From assembly GCA_021784375.1 (NCBI GenBank), contig JAJXSV010000055.1, forward strand, positions 1 through 11,519: a stretch of 11,519 bases of DNA, given 5' to 3'. This document shows positions 1 to 6,309 of this stretch, piece by piece (within the stretch, counting starts at the first letter, position 1; the number at the start of each line of letters is the position of its first letter). Made by a program: the position numbers and the translations under genes. This stretch comes from Actinomycetes bacterium (GTDB lineage Bacteria > Actinomycetota > Actinomycetes > S36-B12 > UBA5976). The notes beneath the pieces are model-generated. The model did no database searches. It was not told the origin of the DNA and was given only the letters and a program-made list of their open reading frames with translations.

Positions 1-319
1 CTCAGATTCTGGCAGGTATCGCGTTTGTGGGTGATGACATTTCGGACATCGAGCGGCTGTGGGCCGGGCCAGTGGCCTGGACTGCGAGTGGGTTCGGTGG
101 CGATGGTCAGGTCGCCTTTGGCGCCAGGTTGGCGCCGATGCTCCGGTAAGTGAGCGGGTCAGCGAGCGAGACCTGCGATCAGCGCTGGACTTGGGCCCGT
201 CGGAAGCGCAATCCATGCCCGTCGTCCGGGTGTGGGACTCCGTGGTTTCACTGTTGGTGGGAAGAGCGAGGTGGCGTCGCCAGCGGGGCTTGGTGCTGGG
301 TGCGCGAATGGGACGCGGT
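1..319. other. Non-coding or degenerate flank downstream of the fic-like gene
   Basis: No convincing gene is visible here. Bases 5-39 are one copy of a palindromic repeat that recurs at 1986-2042 and is listed separately. A plus-strand reading frame open from the window edge to a TAA at 147-149 gives 48 codons (beginning QILAGIAFVGDD) with only moderate third-position GC. It passes straight through the repeat, so I do not call it a gene, although the tail of a gene starting outside the window cannot be excluded. Two copies of TTGGCGCC lie 11 bases apart near 119-136. No terminator is obvious for the minus-strand gene that ends at 320. Confidence 0.4.
5..39 (+). repeat. Palindromic-repeat copy 1 (partial at window edge)
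   Basis: Bases 5-34 match 2013-2042 at 29 of 30 positions in the same orientation, including the loop sequence GATTCTGG. Bases 13-39 also match the reverse complement of 1986-2012 at 25 of 27 positions. The copy therefore carries the loop and the full right arm, ending in GTGATGACA, of a hairpin element whose complete form is at 1986-2042. Its left arm, if present, would lie before base 1; the four visible bases (ctca) do not pair well with the right arm. Together the two copies bracket the fic-like gene. Confidence 0.75.
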
Positions 320-1774
320 TCAGCGTGTTGGGATGATGAGTCGGTTCGGTGACTCCGGCTCTTCGAACGCGTGTGCTTGTTCCAGTTGCACTCGTGCGAT
401 TTCCAGTTCGCGGAAGTCGATGGCGCGCGTGAAGTCTTGGGCGAAGCGCAGCACTTTCACGAGGAGTTCTGCGTTTGACTGTCGGCTGAGGAGACGAAGA
501 CCGTCGAGATAGTCGGTGCGGTACACAGTGGGAATGATGATGCGGCATTCGTTGCCGGCGACGAGTTCACTGTTGGCGAAGATGCGAGCGGTTCGTCCAT
601 TGCCGTCCGCGAATGGGTGTGTCTCGGCGATCAGGAACATTGTGTACACGGCGCGTTCGAAAGCAGTGTCTAGGTCTTGGAGTCGCCTCCATCCTTCGGC
701 CAGCGTGCCGGGTACGAGTTCCGGCATGACGAAGGTCGTGTTTCCAGCGCGGTTGGCAGCCTGTTTGAACTCCCCTGGCTGCATGTCGAGTCGGCCGCCG
801 AGCAAGATGGCGTGACGCATGCGCAGCAGTTCCAAGAACTCGCGTGGCGTGCTCGCGCGCTCGGACATGCCGGCGAGGTCAGACGTGATGCGGTAGGTGC
901 CGAGGAGGTCGTGGCTATCTCCAACACGGTTGGGGATCGTCTGCTCGTGGTAGACGATGTCGATCGCTTCATCGAGCATGAACTCGGTGCCTTCAATGAA
1001 GTTGGAGAAGTACGCTTCAAAGAAGGGCAGATGCCTGCCGCTGTCCACAGTGTGGGCGGGGCGATGTTGCGGCGCGGAGCGTCGCAGGGTGGTGATGATT
1101 TCGTCGAACAGTCGCAGGCGCTCGTGATCGACGGGGTGGCCGTGCGCCCGAGCGTTCAGGGCAACCGAACCGGAGGTTGCGCGCTGTGAACCCATGGCTG
1201 TGCCGATCAGGGCAGAGACGCGCGCGAGTTGCGCGACGGTTGTGCCGACGCTCGCTGCGACCTTCTGCGCCTCGGCGCGGTACCGGACGAGTCGCGTTTC
1301 CCCGTCCAGTTGGCAGAGCCGATCAATCCAGTCCGCGAGTTCCGTGTCCGTCAGAGTGCGGCGCATGTTGCCGTTCCGCGCGCGGGACAGCTGGGCATTC
1401 TCTGCCAGGGCGCGACCTCGGCTGGCCATGTGCAGTCCGCCGGGCAGCGCCGCATCTCCATCCAGAGGGCTAGCACCGCGTCGAGCGCGCACGAGCAAGC
1501 CGGGGAGTTCCAAGTCGCGAACGCGAGCGTCGTGGACGAGGTACAGCACTCCGTCAACTGGGCCTCCCCGGACCGCGCTGCGATCACTGATGACCGCTGA
1601 GGGGAACTCATGTCCGACGATCTCAAGCCACTCCCGGCGAACCACGTCCTCGAGGGTGGAGTCGGTATCCTCGGTGTAGATGCCAGGTGCGATGCGCCTG
1701 AGTTCGCCGGCGGCGACTCGTCGCGCAATCGCTTCGGGGTGCGTCTCCCCGGCGAAGATGATGCCGTTAGCCAC
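320..1774 (-). CDS. AbiEi-like DNA-binding domain fused to a Fic (AMP-transferase) domain
   Basis: The 484-residue protein has two parts. Residues about 10-130 resemble the AbiEi antitoxin family: an HTH-like segment with the typical GELRRIAPGIY turn (residues 23-33), then a region like the AbiEi C-terminal half. Residues about 240-450 are a Fic domain with the complete catalytic motif HPFADGNGRTAR (386-397; catalytic His386, phosphate-binding Asn392 and Arg394/Arg397). About 125 residues upstream, SNFIEG (257-262) fits the inhibitory-helix motif [S/T]xxxE[G/N]; this order is that of class II Fic proteins, where the Glu blocks ATP binding. Family knowledge: Fic enzymes usually transfer AMP from ATP to Ser, Thr or Tyr of target proteins. 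The start is GTG at 1774, preceded by GAGGAT at 1783-1778 (minus strand). Codon use is less GC-biased than in neighbours, suggesting transfer. Whether the protein acts as toxin, regulator or both is inference. Confidence 0.88.
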   Translation of the reverse strand: MANGIIFAGETHPEAIARRVAAGELRRIAPGIYTEDTDSTLEDVVRREWLEIVGHEFPSAVISDRSAVRGGPVDGVLYLVHDARVRDLELPGLLVRARRGASPLDGDAALPGGLHMASRGRALAENAQLSRARNGNMRRTLTDTELADWIDRLCQLDGETRLVRYRAEAQKVAASVGTTVAQLARVSALIGTAMGSQRATSGSVALNARAHGHPVDHERLRLFDEIITTLRRSAPQHRPAHTVDSGRHLPFFEAYFSNFIEGTEFMLDEAIDIVYHEQTIPNRVGDSHDLLGTYRITSDLAGMSERASTPREFLELLRMRHAILLGGRLDMQPGEFKQAANRAGNTTFVMPELVPGTLAEGWRRLQDLDTAFERAVYTMFLIAETHPFADGNGRTARIFANSELVAGNECRIIIPTVYRTDYLDGLRLLSRQSNAELLVKVLRFAQDFTRAIDFRELEIARVQLEQAHAFEEPESPNRLIIPTR

Positions 1775-1781
1775 AATATCC

Positions 1782-1839
1782 TCACATACCTGTGATGCTT
1801 TTCGTATTTAGTGTATCGGTATGTGATGACTTCTGTCTG
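1782..1839 (-). promoter_or_regulatory. Probable promoter and operator of the AbiEi-Fic gene
   Basis: On the minus strand, CAGACA (1839-1834) and TACACT (1815-1810) are separated by 18 bases and would start transcription near 1803. Two inverted repeats overlap this stretch. TCACA-tacc-TGTGA (1782-1795) sits just upstream of the ribosome binding site. The 9-base arms TCACATACC (1782-1790) and GGTATGTGA (1818-1826) face each other across the -10 box. The arrangement suits autorepression by the protein's own N-terminal DNA-binding domain, as known for AbiEi antitoxins, but that link is inference. Confidence 0.45.
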
Positions 1840-1933
1840 TAAGCGGTTGACGGGGCTCCGAGTTCACGGCGTGGTGCGCTCCCGGTCCGAACAACGAAGG
1901 GTTCCTTCGATGTTGCCCGCCAGGGCCCAGAAG

Positions 1934-1985
1934 GGGTGGGTTCCCGTGGCGCAGAATGGCGCCTAACGCTTCTGCGGGCCCACCC
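1934..1985. repeat. Nested imperfect inverted repeat
   Basis: The outer arms GGGTGGG (1934-1940) and CCCACCC (1979-1985) enclose the inner arms CGCAGAA (1950-1956) and TTCTGCG (1970-1976), around a 13-base loop. There is no T-run on either side, so a classic intrinsic terminator is unlikely. The structure directly abuts the palindromic repeat that begins at 1986. Function unknown. Confidence 0.5.
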
Positions 1986-2042
1986 TGTCATCACCCACAA
2001 AAGCGATACTTGGATTCTGGCAGGTATCGCGTTTGCGGGTGA
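1986..2042 (+). repeat. Palindromic-repeat copy 2 (complete hairpin)
   Basis: The arms 1991-2012 and 2021-2042 are inverted repeats pairing at 19 of 22 positions, around the 8-base loop GATTCTGG (2013-2020). The loop and right arm recur at 5-34 (29 of 30), and the left arm with five extra outer bases recurs inverted at 13-39 (25 of 27). The same sequence in both orientations around one loop indicates a dispersed palindromic element (REP-like or a very small MITE) rather than a chance hairpin. No transposase is in the window. Confidence 0.75.
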
Positions 2043-2302
2043 GCAAGGTGGGTGGCAGGTCGCCTCGAGGGAGGCCTGCGGGCCGAGTGCCCCGAAGGCT
2101 TCGCGTGCCCCGCCGATGCACTCATAGACCATTTGGTGGCTGACGAGGCGCCCGTCGCCGACGCGCTCCATGCGGTCGGATCAGTCAGGTGGAACGTGGA
2201 CACGCCGTTCGATAGCAGAGACGACGGCGGGCTGATGTCCGGTTGCACGCGCTGGCCGAGGGGCCGACGCCGCAGCGCCGCTGGCATGTCGCCCGTCGGG
2301 GG

Positions 2303-2330
2303 TGGCGCCTACGCTGTTGCGTCGGGAGGG
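2303..2330 (+). promoter_or_regulatory. Promoter and ribosome binding site of the antiporter operon
   Basis: TACGCT at 2310-2315 fits the actinobacterial TANNNT -10 box and lies in TGGCGCCTACGCT (2303-2315), a 13-mer found identically at 7643-7655 before the yeiH-like gene. No convincing -35 box is seen. Transcription would begin near 2322. GGGAGGG at 2324-2330 gives a strong ribosome binding site five bases before ATG 2335. This rules out the earlier in-frame GTG at 2302, which lies upstream of the -10 box. Confidence 0.55.
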
Positions 2331-2334
2331 ACGG

Positions 2335-3495
2335 ATGACCCTGGCATCGATCGCGCTCATGCTGGCCGTCGGCCTGGTGGGACCCGTCCTCGCCTCCTGG
2401 AAGCGCGGCAGCGTGCCGGTGGCGGTGGGCGAACTGCTCGTCGGCGTGCTGCTCGGCCCCTCCGCCTTCAACCTCCTGTCGAGCAACGACCCGACGTCCG
2501 ACACGCTCTCCGCCATCGGGTTCGCGCTGGTCATGCTGGTGGTGGGCAGCCACCTCAATCCGCGGGCCTTCGCAGACCGTGCCATCACCGTTCGGGCACT
2601 CCAGATCGTCGGAGCGTCGGCCGTGGTGGCGGTCTTGGGCGCGTGGGCCGTGCGCGCGCTCACCGGCTTCGAGAACGTGGGCCTGATGGCCGCGCTCATG
2701 GCCTCCAGCTCGGCCGCCATCATCCTGCCGGTGCTGGAGCAGATCGGTGACGTGGAACGCAACCAGCTGCTCATCACGCACGTGACGATCGCGGACCTCC
2801 TCGGCATCGTCTCCCTGCCGCTCGTCATGCACTCACCGAACGTGGGCCGGACGGTGGCCGGCGCGGGCACTGTGGCGGCCCTCGCCGGCCTCTTCTACCT
2901 GCTGCTGCGGCACGCCGATCGCAGCGGGTCACTGCATCGCTTCCACGAGTTCTCCAAGGAGCATGCCTTCGGCCTGGAGCTGCGCATCAGCCTGGTCGTC
3001 GTCATCGGCCTGTCCGCACTCGCCGGCCGCTTCCATGTGACGGTCATGATCGCCGGCCTCAGCGTGGGCATCGCCCTGGCGGCGGTGGGCGTACCGCACC
3101 GCCTGGCCCGACAGCTGTTCGGCATCGCCGAGGGCTTCTTCTCCCCCATCTTCTTCGTGATCCTCGGCTCGCGCATCGACGTGCGCGCCGCCGTCTCCGA
3201 CCCGCGTGCCCTCGGCCTGGCCGCCGCCCTGTCCATCGGCACCGTCCTCGCACATGCGACGGCCCGCCTCTTCGGAGAGTCGCTGCACCTCGCGTTCATG
3301 TCGGGCGCCCAGTTGGGCGTGCCCGTGGCCGCGGTCACCATCGGCCAGGCCTCGGGTGAACTGGGCGCCGGCCAGGCGGCGGCCATCCTCGCGGCAGCCC
3401 TGGTGAGCATCCTCGTCACCACCCTGGCCAGCAAGCGCCACCCCACACCCACCAACCCGGTGCCCACCCCACCGCCCAGACCAGGAGGCCCCTGA
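2335..3495 (+). CDS. CPA2-family cation/proton antiporter
   Basis: The 386-residue, very hydrophobic protein has about a dozen membrane segments and matches the Na+/H+ exchanger (CPA2) fold. It would exchange Na+ or K+ for protons across the cytoplasmic membrane. Recognisable landmarks are GELLVGVLLGPS near the first helices (32-43), the ion-site helix THVTIADLLGI (148-158) with a single Asp154, and FFSPIFFVILGSRID (268-282). Many CPA2 members carry two acidic or polar residues (DD or ND) at the ion site; here the residue before Asp154 is Ala. In family terms that points to an electroneutral or K+/H+-type exchanger, but this is inference. There is no C-terminal TrkA-N domain, only a proline-rich tail (about 368-386). 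The stop overlaps the next start by one base (TGATG), so translation of the pair is probably coupled. I cannot assign the ion. Confidence 0.85.
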   Translation: MTLASIALMLAVGLVGPVLASWKRGSVPVAVGELLVGVLLGPSAFNLLSSNDPTSDTLSAIGFALVMLVVGSHLNPRAFADRAITVRALQIVGASAVVAVLGAWAVRALTGFENVGLMAALMASSSAAIILPVLEQIGDVERNQLLITHVTIADLLGIVSLPLVMHSPNVGRTVAGAGTVAALAGLFYLLLRHADRSGSLHRFHEFSKEHAFGLELRISLVVVIGLSALAGRFHVTVMIAGLSVGIALAAVGVPHRLARQLFGIAEGFFSPIFFVILGSRIDVRAAVSDPRALGLAAALSIGTVLAHATARLFGESLHLAFMSGAQLGVPVAAVTIGQASGELGAGQAAAILAAALVSILVTTLASKRHPTPTNPVPTPPPRPGGP

Positions 3496-3878
3496 TGTCC
3501 AAGGAAGCGTGGCTCTCCGAACCCGAGGAGCACGACTACCCGGCGGCCGCCGAGTACCTCGCGCTCCTGCTCGAACCCGCCATGGTGGAGGCGGTCGTCC
3601 TCGCCATGCGCAGCGCGCCCATCACCCAGGTCAAGGCCAAGGATCTGCTGCGCGCCTCCCGCCTGCCCGCCCTGGACGACAGCAACCGGCACGTCTCCAA
3701 GGACCTCAAGCGGCTGCACGACGGCACGCCACTCTCCCCCGTGCTGGCGGTCCGTGGCGACGCCGCGACTGACCGGCCGCTCGTCATCGCCGACGGCTTC
3801 CATCGCATCTGCGCCGCCTACTACGACGACGAGGATGTCGAGGTGCCGTGCAAGTTGGTGCCGTTGCCCGGCCGCTGA
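3495..3878 (+). CDS. Small ParB/sulfiredoxin-like protein
   Basis: This 127-residue soluble protein has an acidic, helix-rich N-terminal half (HDYPAAAEYLALLLEP, 13-28). Its C-terminal half contains SPVLAVRGDA (81-90) and IADGFHRICAAYY (98-110), followed by a DED-rich stretch. The IADGFHR-A pattern resembles the DG-x-HR element of the ParB/sulfiredoxin fold, where it binds nucleotide or lines the active site. The similarity is by eye and the function is unknown to me. There is no HTH region, so a chromosome-partition role is unlikely. AGGAGG at 3483-3488 lies inside the end of the antiporter gene, and the start ATG shares its A with the antiporter stop. The two are therefore probably expressed together, and this may be a cytosolic regulator of the antiporter (inference). 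Confidence 0.75.
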   Translation: MSKEAWLSEPEEHDYPAAAEYLALLLEPAMVEAVVLAMRSAPITQVKAKDLLRASRLPALDDSNRHVSKDLKRLHDGTPLSPVLAVRGDAATDRPLVIADGFHRICAAYYDDEDVEVPCKLVPLPGR

Positions 3879-3940
3879 TCGACCCGCCGATCCTTACCTC
3901 GGCCTGACCCGCCATGGCGCAGGCCGCTGGGCCCGGCAAA

Positions 3941-3970
3941 TATAGTTGCTTGCAAGCAAACAATTAGGAG
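3941..3970 (+). promoter_or_regulatory. Promoter with MarR-type operator for exporter-marR operon
   Basis: TATAGT at 3941-3946 is a near-consensus -10 box. It overlaps the perfect 14-base palindrome TTGCTTGCAAGCAA at 3946-3959, which spans the expected transcription start near 3953. Palindromes of this type and size are typical MarR-family operators, and a MarR gene is the second gene of this operon. TAGGAG at 3965-3970 is the ribosome binding site for GTG 3976. A regulator bound at the palindrome would block promoter access, giving autoregulated exporter expression. Confidence 0.7.
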
Positions 3971-3975
3971 TTGCC

Positions 3976-5760
3976 GTGGCGAAGTCGAAGCGACTGCACG
4001 GGTTGCACCCCGACCGTTACAAGTGGGTGGCCCTGTCGAACACGACGCTGGGCACGCTGATGGCCACCATCAACGGGTCGATCATCCTCATCTCGCTGCC
4101 CGCGATCTTCAACGGCATCGGCATCAACCCCTTGGTGCCGGGCAACACCGGCTACCTGCTCTGGACGATGATGGGCTACATGCTCGTCACCGCGGTGCTG
4201 GTGGTGAGCCTGGGCCGACTGGGCGACATCATGGGCCGCGTCCGCATCTACAACTTCGGCTTCGCCGTCTTCTCCGTCGGCTCGGTGCTGCTGGCGCTCG
4301 ACCCGCTCACCGGGGGCGGCGGGGCCATGTGGCTCGTCGTGCTGCGCCTCGTGCAGGGTGTCGGCGGCGCCATGCTCTTCGCCAACTCCAGCGCCATCAT
4401 CGTCGATGCCTTCCCGACCGAGCAGCGCGGCCTGGCCATGGGCATCAACCAGGTCTCCGCCATCGCGGGCTCCTTCATCGGCCTGGTCGCCGGCGGCCTG
4501 CTGTCCGTCGTGCACTGGCGCTGGGTCTTCTGGGTCTCGGTGCCCTTCGGCATCATCGGCACCTTCTGGGCGTACCACAGCCTGCGCGACAACGGGAAGC
4601 GCGTGCATGCCCGCATCGACTGGCTGGGCAACCTCACCTTCGCGGTGGGCCTGACCTCCATCCTGAGTGCGATTGTCTACGCCATCCAGCCCTACGGCAG
4701 CTCCGCCATGGGCTGGACCAACCCCTCGGTCGACACCGCCCTGGTCGGCGGCCTGCTCTTCCTCGCCCTCTTCATCTGGATCGAACTGCGCGTGCAGTCC
4801 CCGATGTTCGACCTCCGCCTGTTCCGCAATCGCGCCTTCTCCATGGGCAGCTTCGCCGGCCTGCTCGCCGCGACGGCACGTGGTGGCCTGCAGTTCATGC
4901 TCATCATCTGGCTCCAGGGCATCTGGCTGCCGCAGCACGGGTACTCGTACGACGCCACGCCCCTGTGGGCGGGGATCTACCTGCTCCCCATGACCATCGG
5001 CTTCCTGGTGGCGGGGCCGGCCGCGGGCTTCTTCTCCGACCGTCACGGTGCGCGTGCGCTGTCCACCATCGGCATGGTGGTGTTCGCGCTGAGCTTCGTC
5101 GGCCTGCTCCTCATCCCCACCGACTTCAACTACCTGGCCTTCGCCGCCCTCATCGCCATCAACGGCATCTCGGGCGGCCTCTTCGCGGCGCCCAACTCCA
5201 CCGCCATCATGAACAGCGTCCCGGCCGCCAACCGCGGTGGCGCTGCCGGCATCCAGGCCGCGTTCCTGAACTCCGGCTCCGTACTTTCCATGGGCCTGTT
5301 CTTCTCACTGATGATCGTGGGGCTGGCCAAGGGCCTGCCCGATGCCCTGCTGAGCGGGCTCACCGCGCACGGGGTCGGCGCGGCCCAGGCCCAGGCCCTG
5401 GCCCAACTGCCACCGGTGGCGATCCTTTTCTCATCCCTGCTCGGCTTCAACCCGCTGGCCACCCTGCTGGGCTCGGCGAGCGCCGCCCATGTGAGCGCCA
5501 CCCAGTGGTCGCTGCTCACCGGACGCCAGTTCTTCCCGCAGCTCATCACGGCACCCTTCCACGACGGCCTGGTCGTGGTGTTCGCCATGGCCATCGTCAT
5601 GGCCCTGCTGGGTGCCCTGTTCTCCGCCCTCCGCGGTGCCCGCTACGTGCACGAGGAGGTGCACCCGCCGGCTCATCACATCCACGAGCATCTGGTGGAC
5701 CTCGCCTCGTCCGCGGGTGCGGTTCCCGGCGAGCCGGCCCTCGAGAACGAACTCCTGTGA
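3976..5760 (+). CDS. MFS drug exporter, DHA2 (EmrB/QacA) type
   Basis: The 594-residue protein has about 14 membrane segments, as in the DHA2 drug:H+ antiporter family. Motif A is present as [13 protein letters not shown] (79-91). The 164-191 stretch [11 protein letters not shown]...[13 protein letters not shown] corresponds to motif C and the following WRWVF signature. Helix 1 lacks the Asp of the usual D-TIVNVALP motif and has [13 protein letters not shown] (33-45), a variant I recall in an actinobacterial subgroup. The extended cytosolic tail (about 550-594) contains a His-rich [11 protein letters not shown] chose GTG 3976 because TAGGAG lies five bases upstream; the TTG at 3946 is inside the operator. 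The stop overlaps the marR start by four bases (GTGA). Substrate is unknown; export of toxic organics is the family role. Confidence 0.88.
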   Translation: MAKSKRLHGLHPDRYKWVALSNTTLGTLMATINGSIILISLPAIFNGIGINPLVPGNTGYLLWTMMGYMLVTAVLVVSLGRLGDIMGRVRIYNFGFAVFSVGSVLLALDPLTGGGGAMWLVVLRLVQGVGGAMLFANSSAIIVDAFPTEQRGLAMGINQVSAIAGSFIGLVAGGLLSVVHWRWVFWVSVPFGIIGTFWAYHSLRDNGKRVHARIDWLGNLTFAVGLTSILSAIVYAIQPYGSSAMGWTNPSVDTALVGGLLFLALFIWIELRVQSPMFDLRLFRNRAFSMGSFAGLLAATARGGLQFMLIIWLQGIWLPQHGYSYDATPLWAGIYLLPMTIGFLVAGPAAGFFSDRHGARALSTIGMVVFALSFVGLLLIPTDFNYLAFAALIAINGISGGLFAAPNSTAIMNSVPAANRGGAAGIQAAFLNSGSVLSMGLFFSLMIVGLAKGLPDALLSGLTAHGVGAAQAQALAQLPPVAILFSSLLGFNPLATLLGSASAAHVSATQWSLLTGRQFFPQLITAPFHDGLVVVFAMAIVMALLGALFSALRGARYVHEEVHPPAHHIHEHLVDLASSAGAVPGEPALENELL

Positions 5761-6197
5761 CCGCGCACTCCGGATCCGCGGCCCTTGCGCCCGACGTCGC
5801 CGACCGTCTGCAACGCGTGGTGGCCCGCATCGGCCGCGTGCTGCGCCAGGCCGGGGGTGATGCCCTCACGCTCTCGCAGATGTCGATGCTCGGCACCATC
5901 GCCAAGCACGACGGCTGCCGCATCGGCGAGCTGGCCGTGCACGAGTCCATCGGTGCTCCCGTCGCCACCCGGGTCGTCGCCTCCCTGGAGACGCTCGCGC
6001 TGGTGCGACGGGAGCCCGACTGCCTGGATGGCCGCGCCAGCCTCGTGCACATCACTGCCAAGGGCACCCGCGCGCTCGGCGCCCTGCGCCGCCAACGCGC
6101 TGCGGTGCTGCTCGCCCGCCTCGAGGGCCTCGACGCGGTGCAGGCCGAGGCCCTGGCGCGGGCCCTACCGACGCTGGAGCGGCTGGCCGGCGATTGA
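5757..6197 (+). CDS. MarR-family transcriptional regulator
   Basis: This 146-residue winged-helix protein starts at GTG 5757, inside the end of the exporter gene. It has the usual MarR plan: an N-terminal dimerisation helix (about 12-32), then [24 protein letters not shown] (38-60) entering the HTH, a recognition helix around 66-80, and a wing with [21 protein letters not shown] (83-103) including the conserved DGR. C-terminal helices complete the dimer. Its likely target is the TTGCTTGCAAGCAA palindrome before the exporter gene, giving a two-gene autoregulated efflux operon. It has two cysteines (54 and 89), but there is no evidence for a redox role. The effector is unknown. Confidence 0.87.
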   Translation: MTAHSGSAALAPDVADRLQRVVARIGRVLRQAGGDALTLSQMSMLGTIAKHDGCRIGELAVHESIGAPVATRVVASLETLALVRREPDCLDGRASLVHITAKGTRALGALRRQRAAVLLARLEGLDAVQAEALARALPTLERLAGD

Positions 6198-6233
6198 CCC
6201 CTGCCGTGAGGCACGTCACCATGTTGCGGGACG

Positions 6234-6252
6234 TTTGCGGATAGCCCGCAAA
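6234..6252 (+). repeat. Inverted repeat overlapping the sqr palindrome
   Basis: TTTGCGG (6234-6240) and CCGCAAA (6246-6252) pair across a 5-base spacer. The right arm overlaps the left end of the larger palindrome at 6247-6274, so the two hairpins cannot form together. This could be a second operator half-site, since TTTGCG also recurs at 6269-6274, or an RNA switch. There is no experimental basis here. Confidence 0.45.
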
Positions 6253-6274
6253 GTACCCCCGGGGGTACTTTGCG
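6247..6274 (+). promoter_or_regulatory. 28-bp perfect palindrome upstream of sqr, CsoR/CstR-like operator
   Basis: Every base from 6247 to 6274 is matched by its partner around the centre 6260/6261. The core TACCCCCGGGGGTA, flanked by CGCAAAG and CTTTGCG, has the G/C-tract-flanked-by-TA form of operators bound by the CsoR family. That family includes the copper sensor CsoR and the persulfide sensor CstR, which controls sqr operons in staphylococci. TACTTT at 6266-6271 could serve as a -10 box inside the palindrome. No CsoR/CstR gene lies in the window, so the regulator would act from elsewhere (inference). Confidence 0.6.
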
Positions 6275-6309
6275 CGTGAAGGTCTTCAGCGCGCGACATG
6301 GAGGTCAAT

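Larger units (their letters stand above)
1840..2301. other. Intergenic stretch with stacked hairpins, no confident gene
   Basis: About 460 bases separate the divergent fic-like gene and antiporter gene. Two palindromic structures lie at 1934-1985 and 1986-2042 and are listed separately. The remainder (2043-2301) has GC-rich open frames on both strands: a plus frame from about 2052 with a protein-like run (ADALIDHLVADEAP), and a minus frame starting at 2171 (MERVGDGRLVSHQ). Neither has a convincing ribosome binding site or a recognisable family. The plus frame runs on into the antiporter gene and the minus frame through the hairpins, so I leave both uncalled. Confidence 0.4.

Noticed and set aside
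3..149. Plus-strand open frame from the window edge, 48 codons, as the end of a gene
   Set aside because: It runs through the palindromic repeat, matches no family I know, and its similarity to the frame at 2013-2045 is explained by the repeat itself.
1813..1830. Degenerate third copy of the hairpin repeat (GTATCG...GTGATGAC)
   Set aside because: The match needs a gap and covers few bases; the sequence is better explained as the fic promoter and operator.
1962..2042. Integron attC-like site starting at GCCTAAC
   Set aside because: There is no GTTRRRY partner core at the right distance, no integrase gene and no cassette series.
1782..2171. Minus-strand frame beginning MERVGDGRLVSHQ
   Set aside because: No ribosome binding site, no family, and it reads through two hairpins and into the fic promoter.
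2052..2300. Plus-strand frame with protein-like stretch ADALIDHLVADEAP
   Set aside because: It has no ribosome binding site, no recognised family, and it continues out of frame into the antiporter gene; the opposite strand looks equally coding, as is usual in GC-rich DNA.
6298..6309. ATG at 6298 as the sqr start
   Set aside because: It overlaps GGAGGT, which is the well placed ribosome binding site for ATG 6310.
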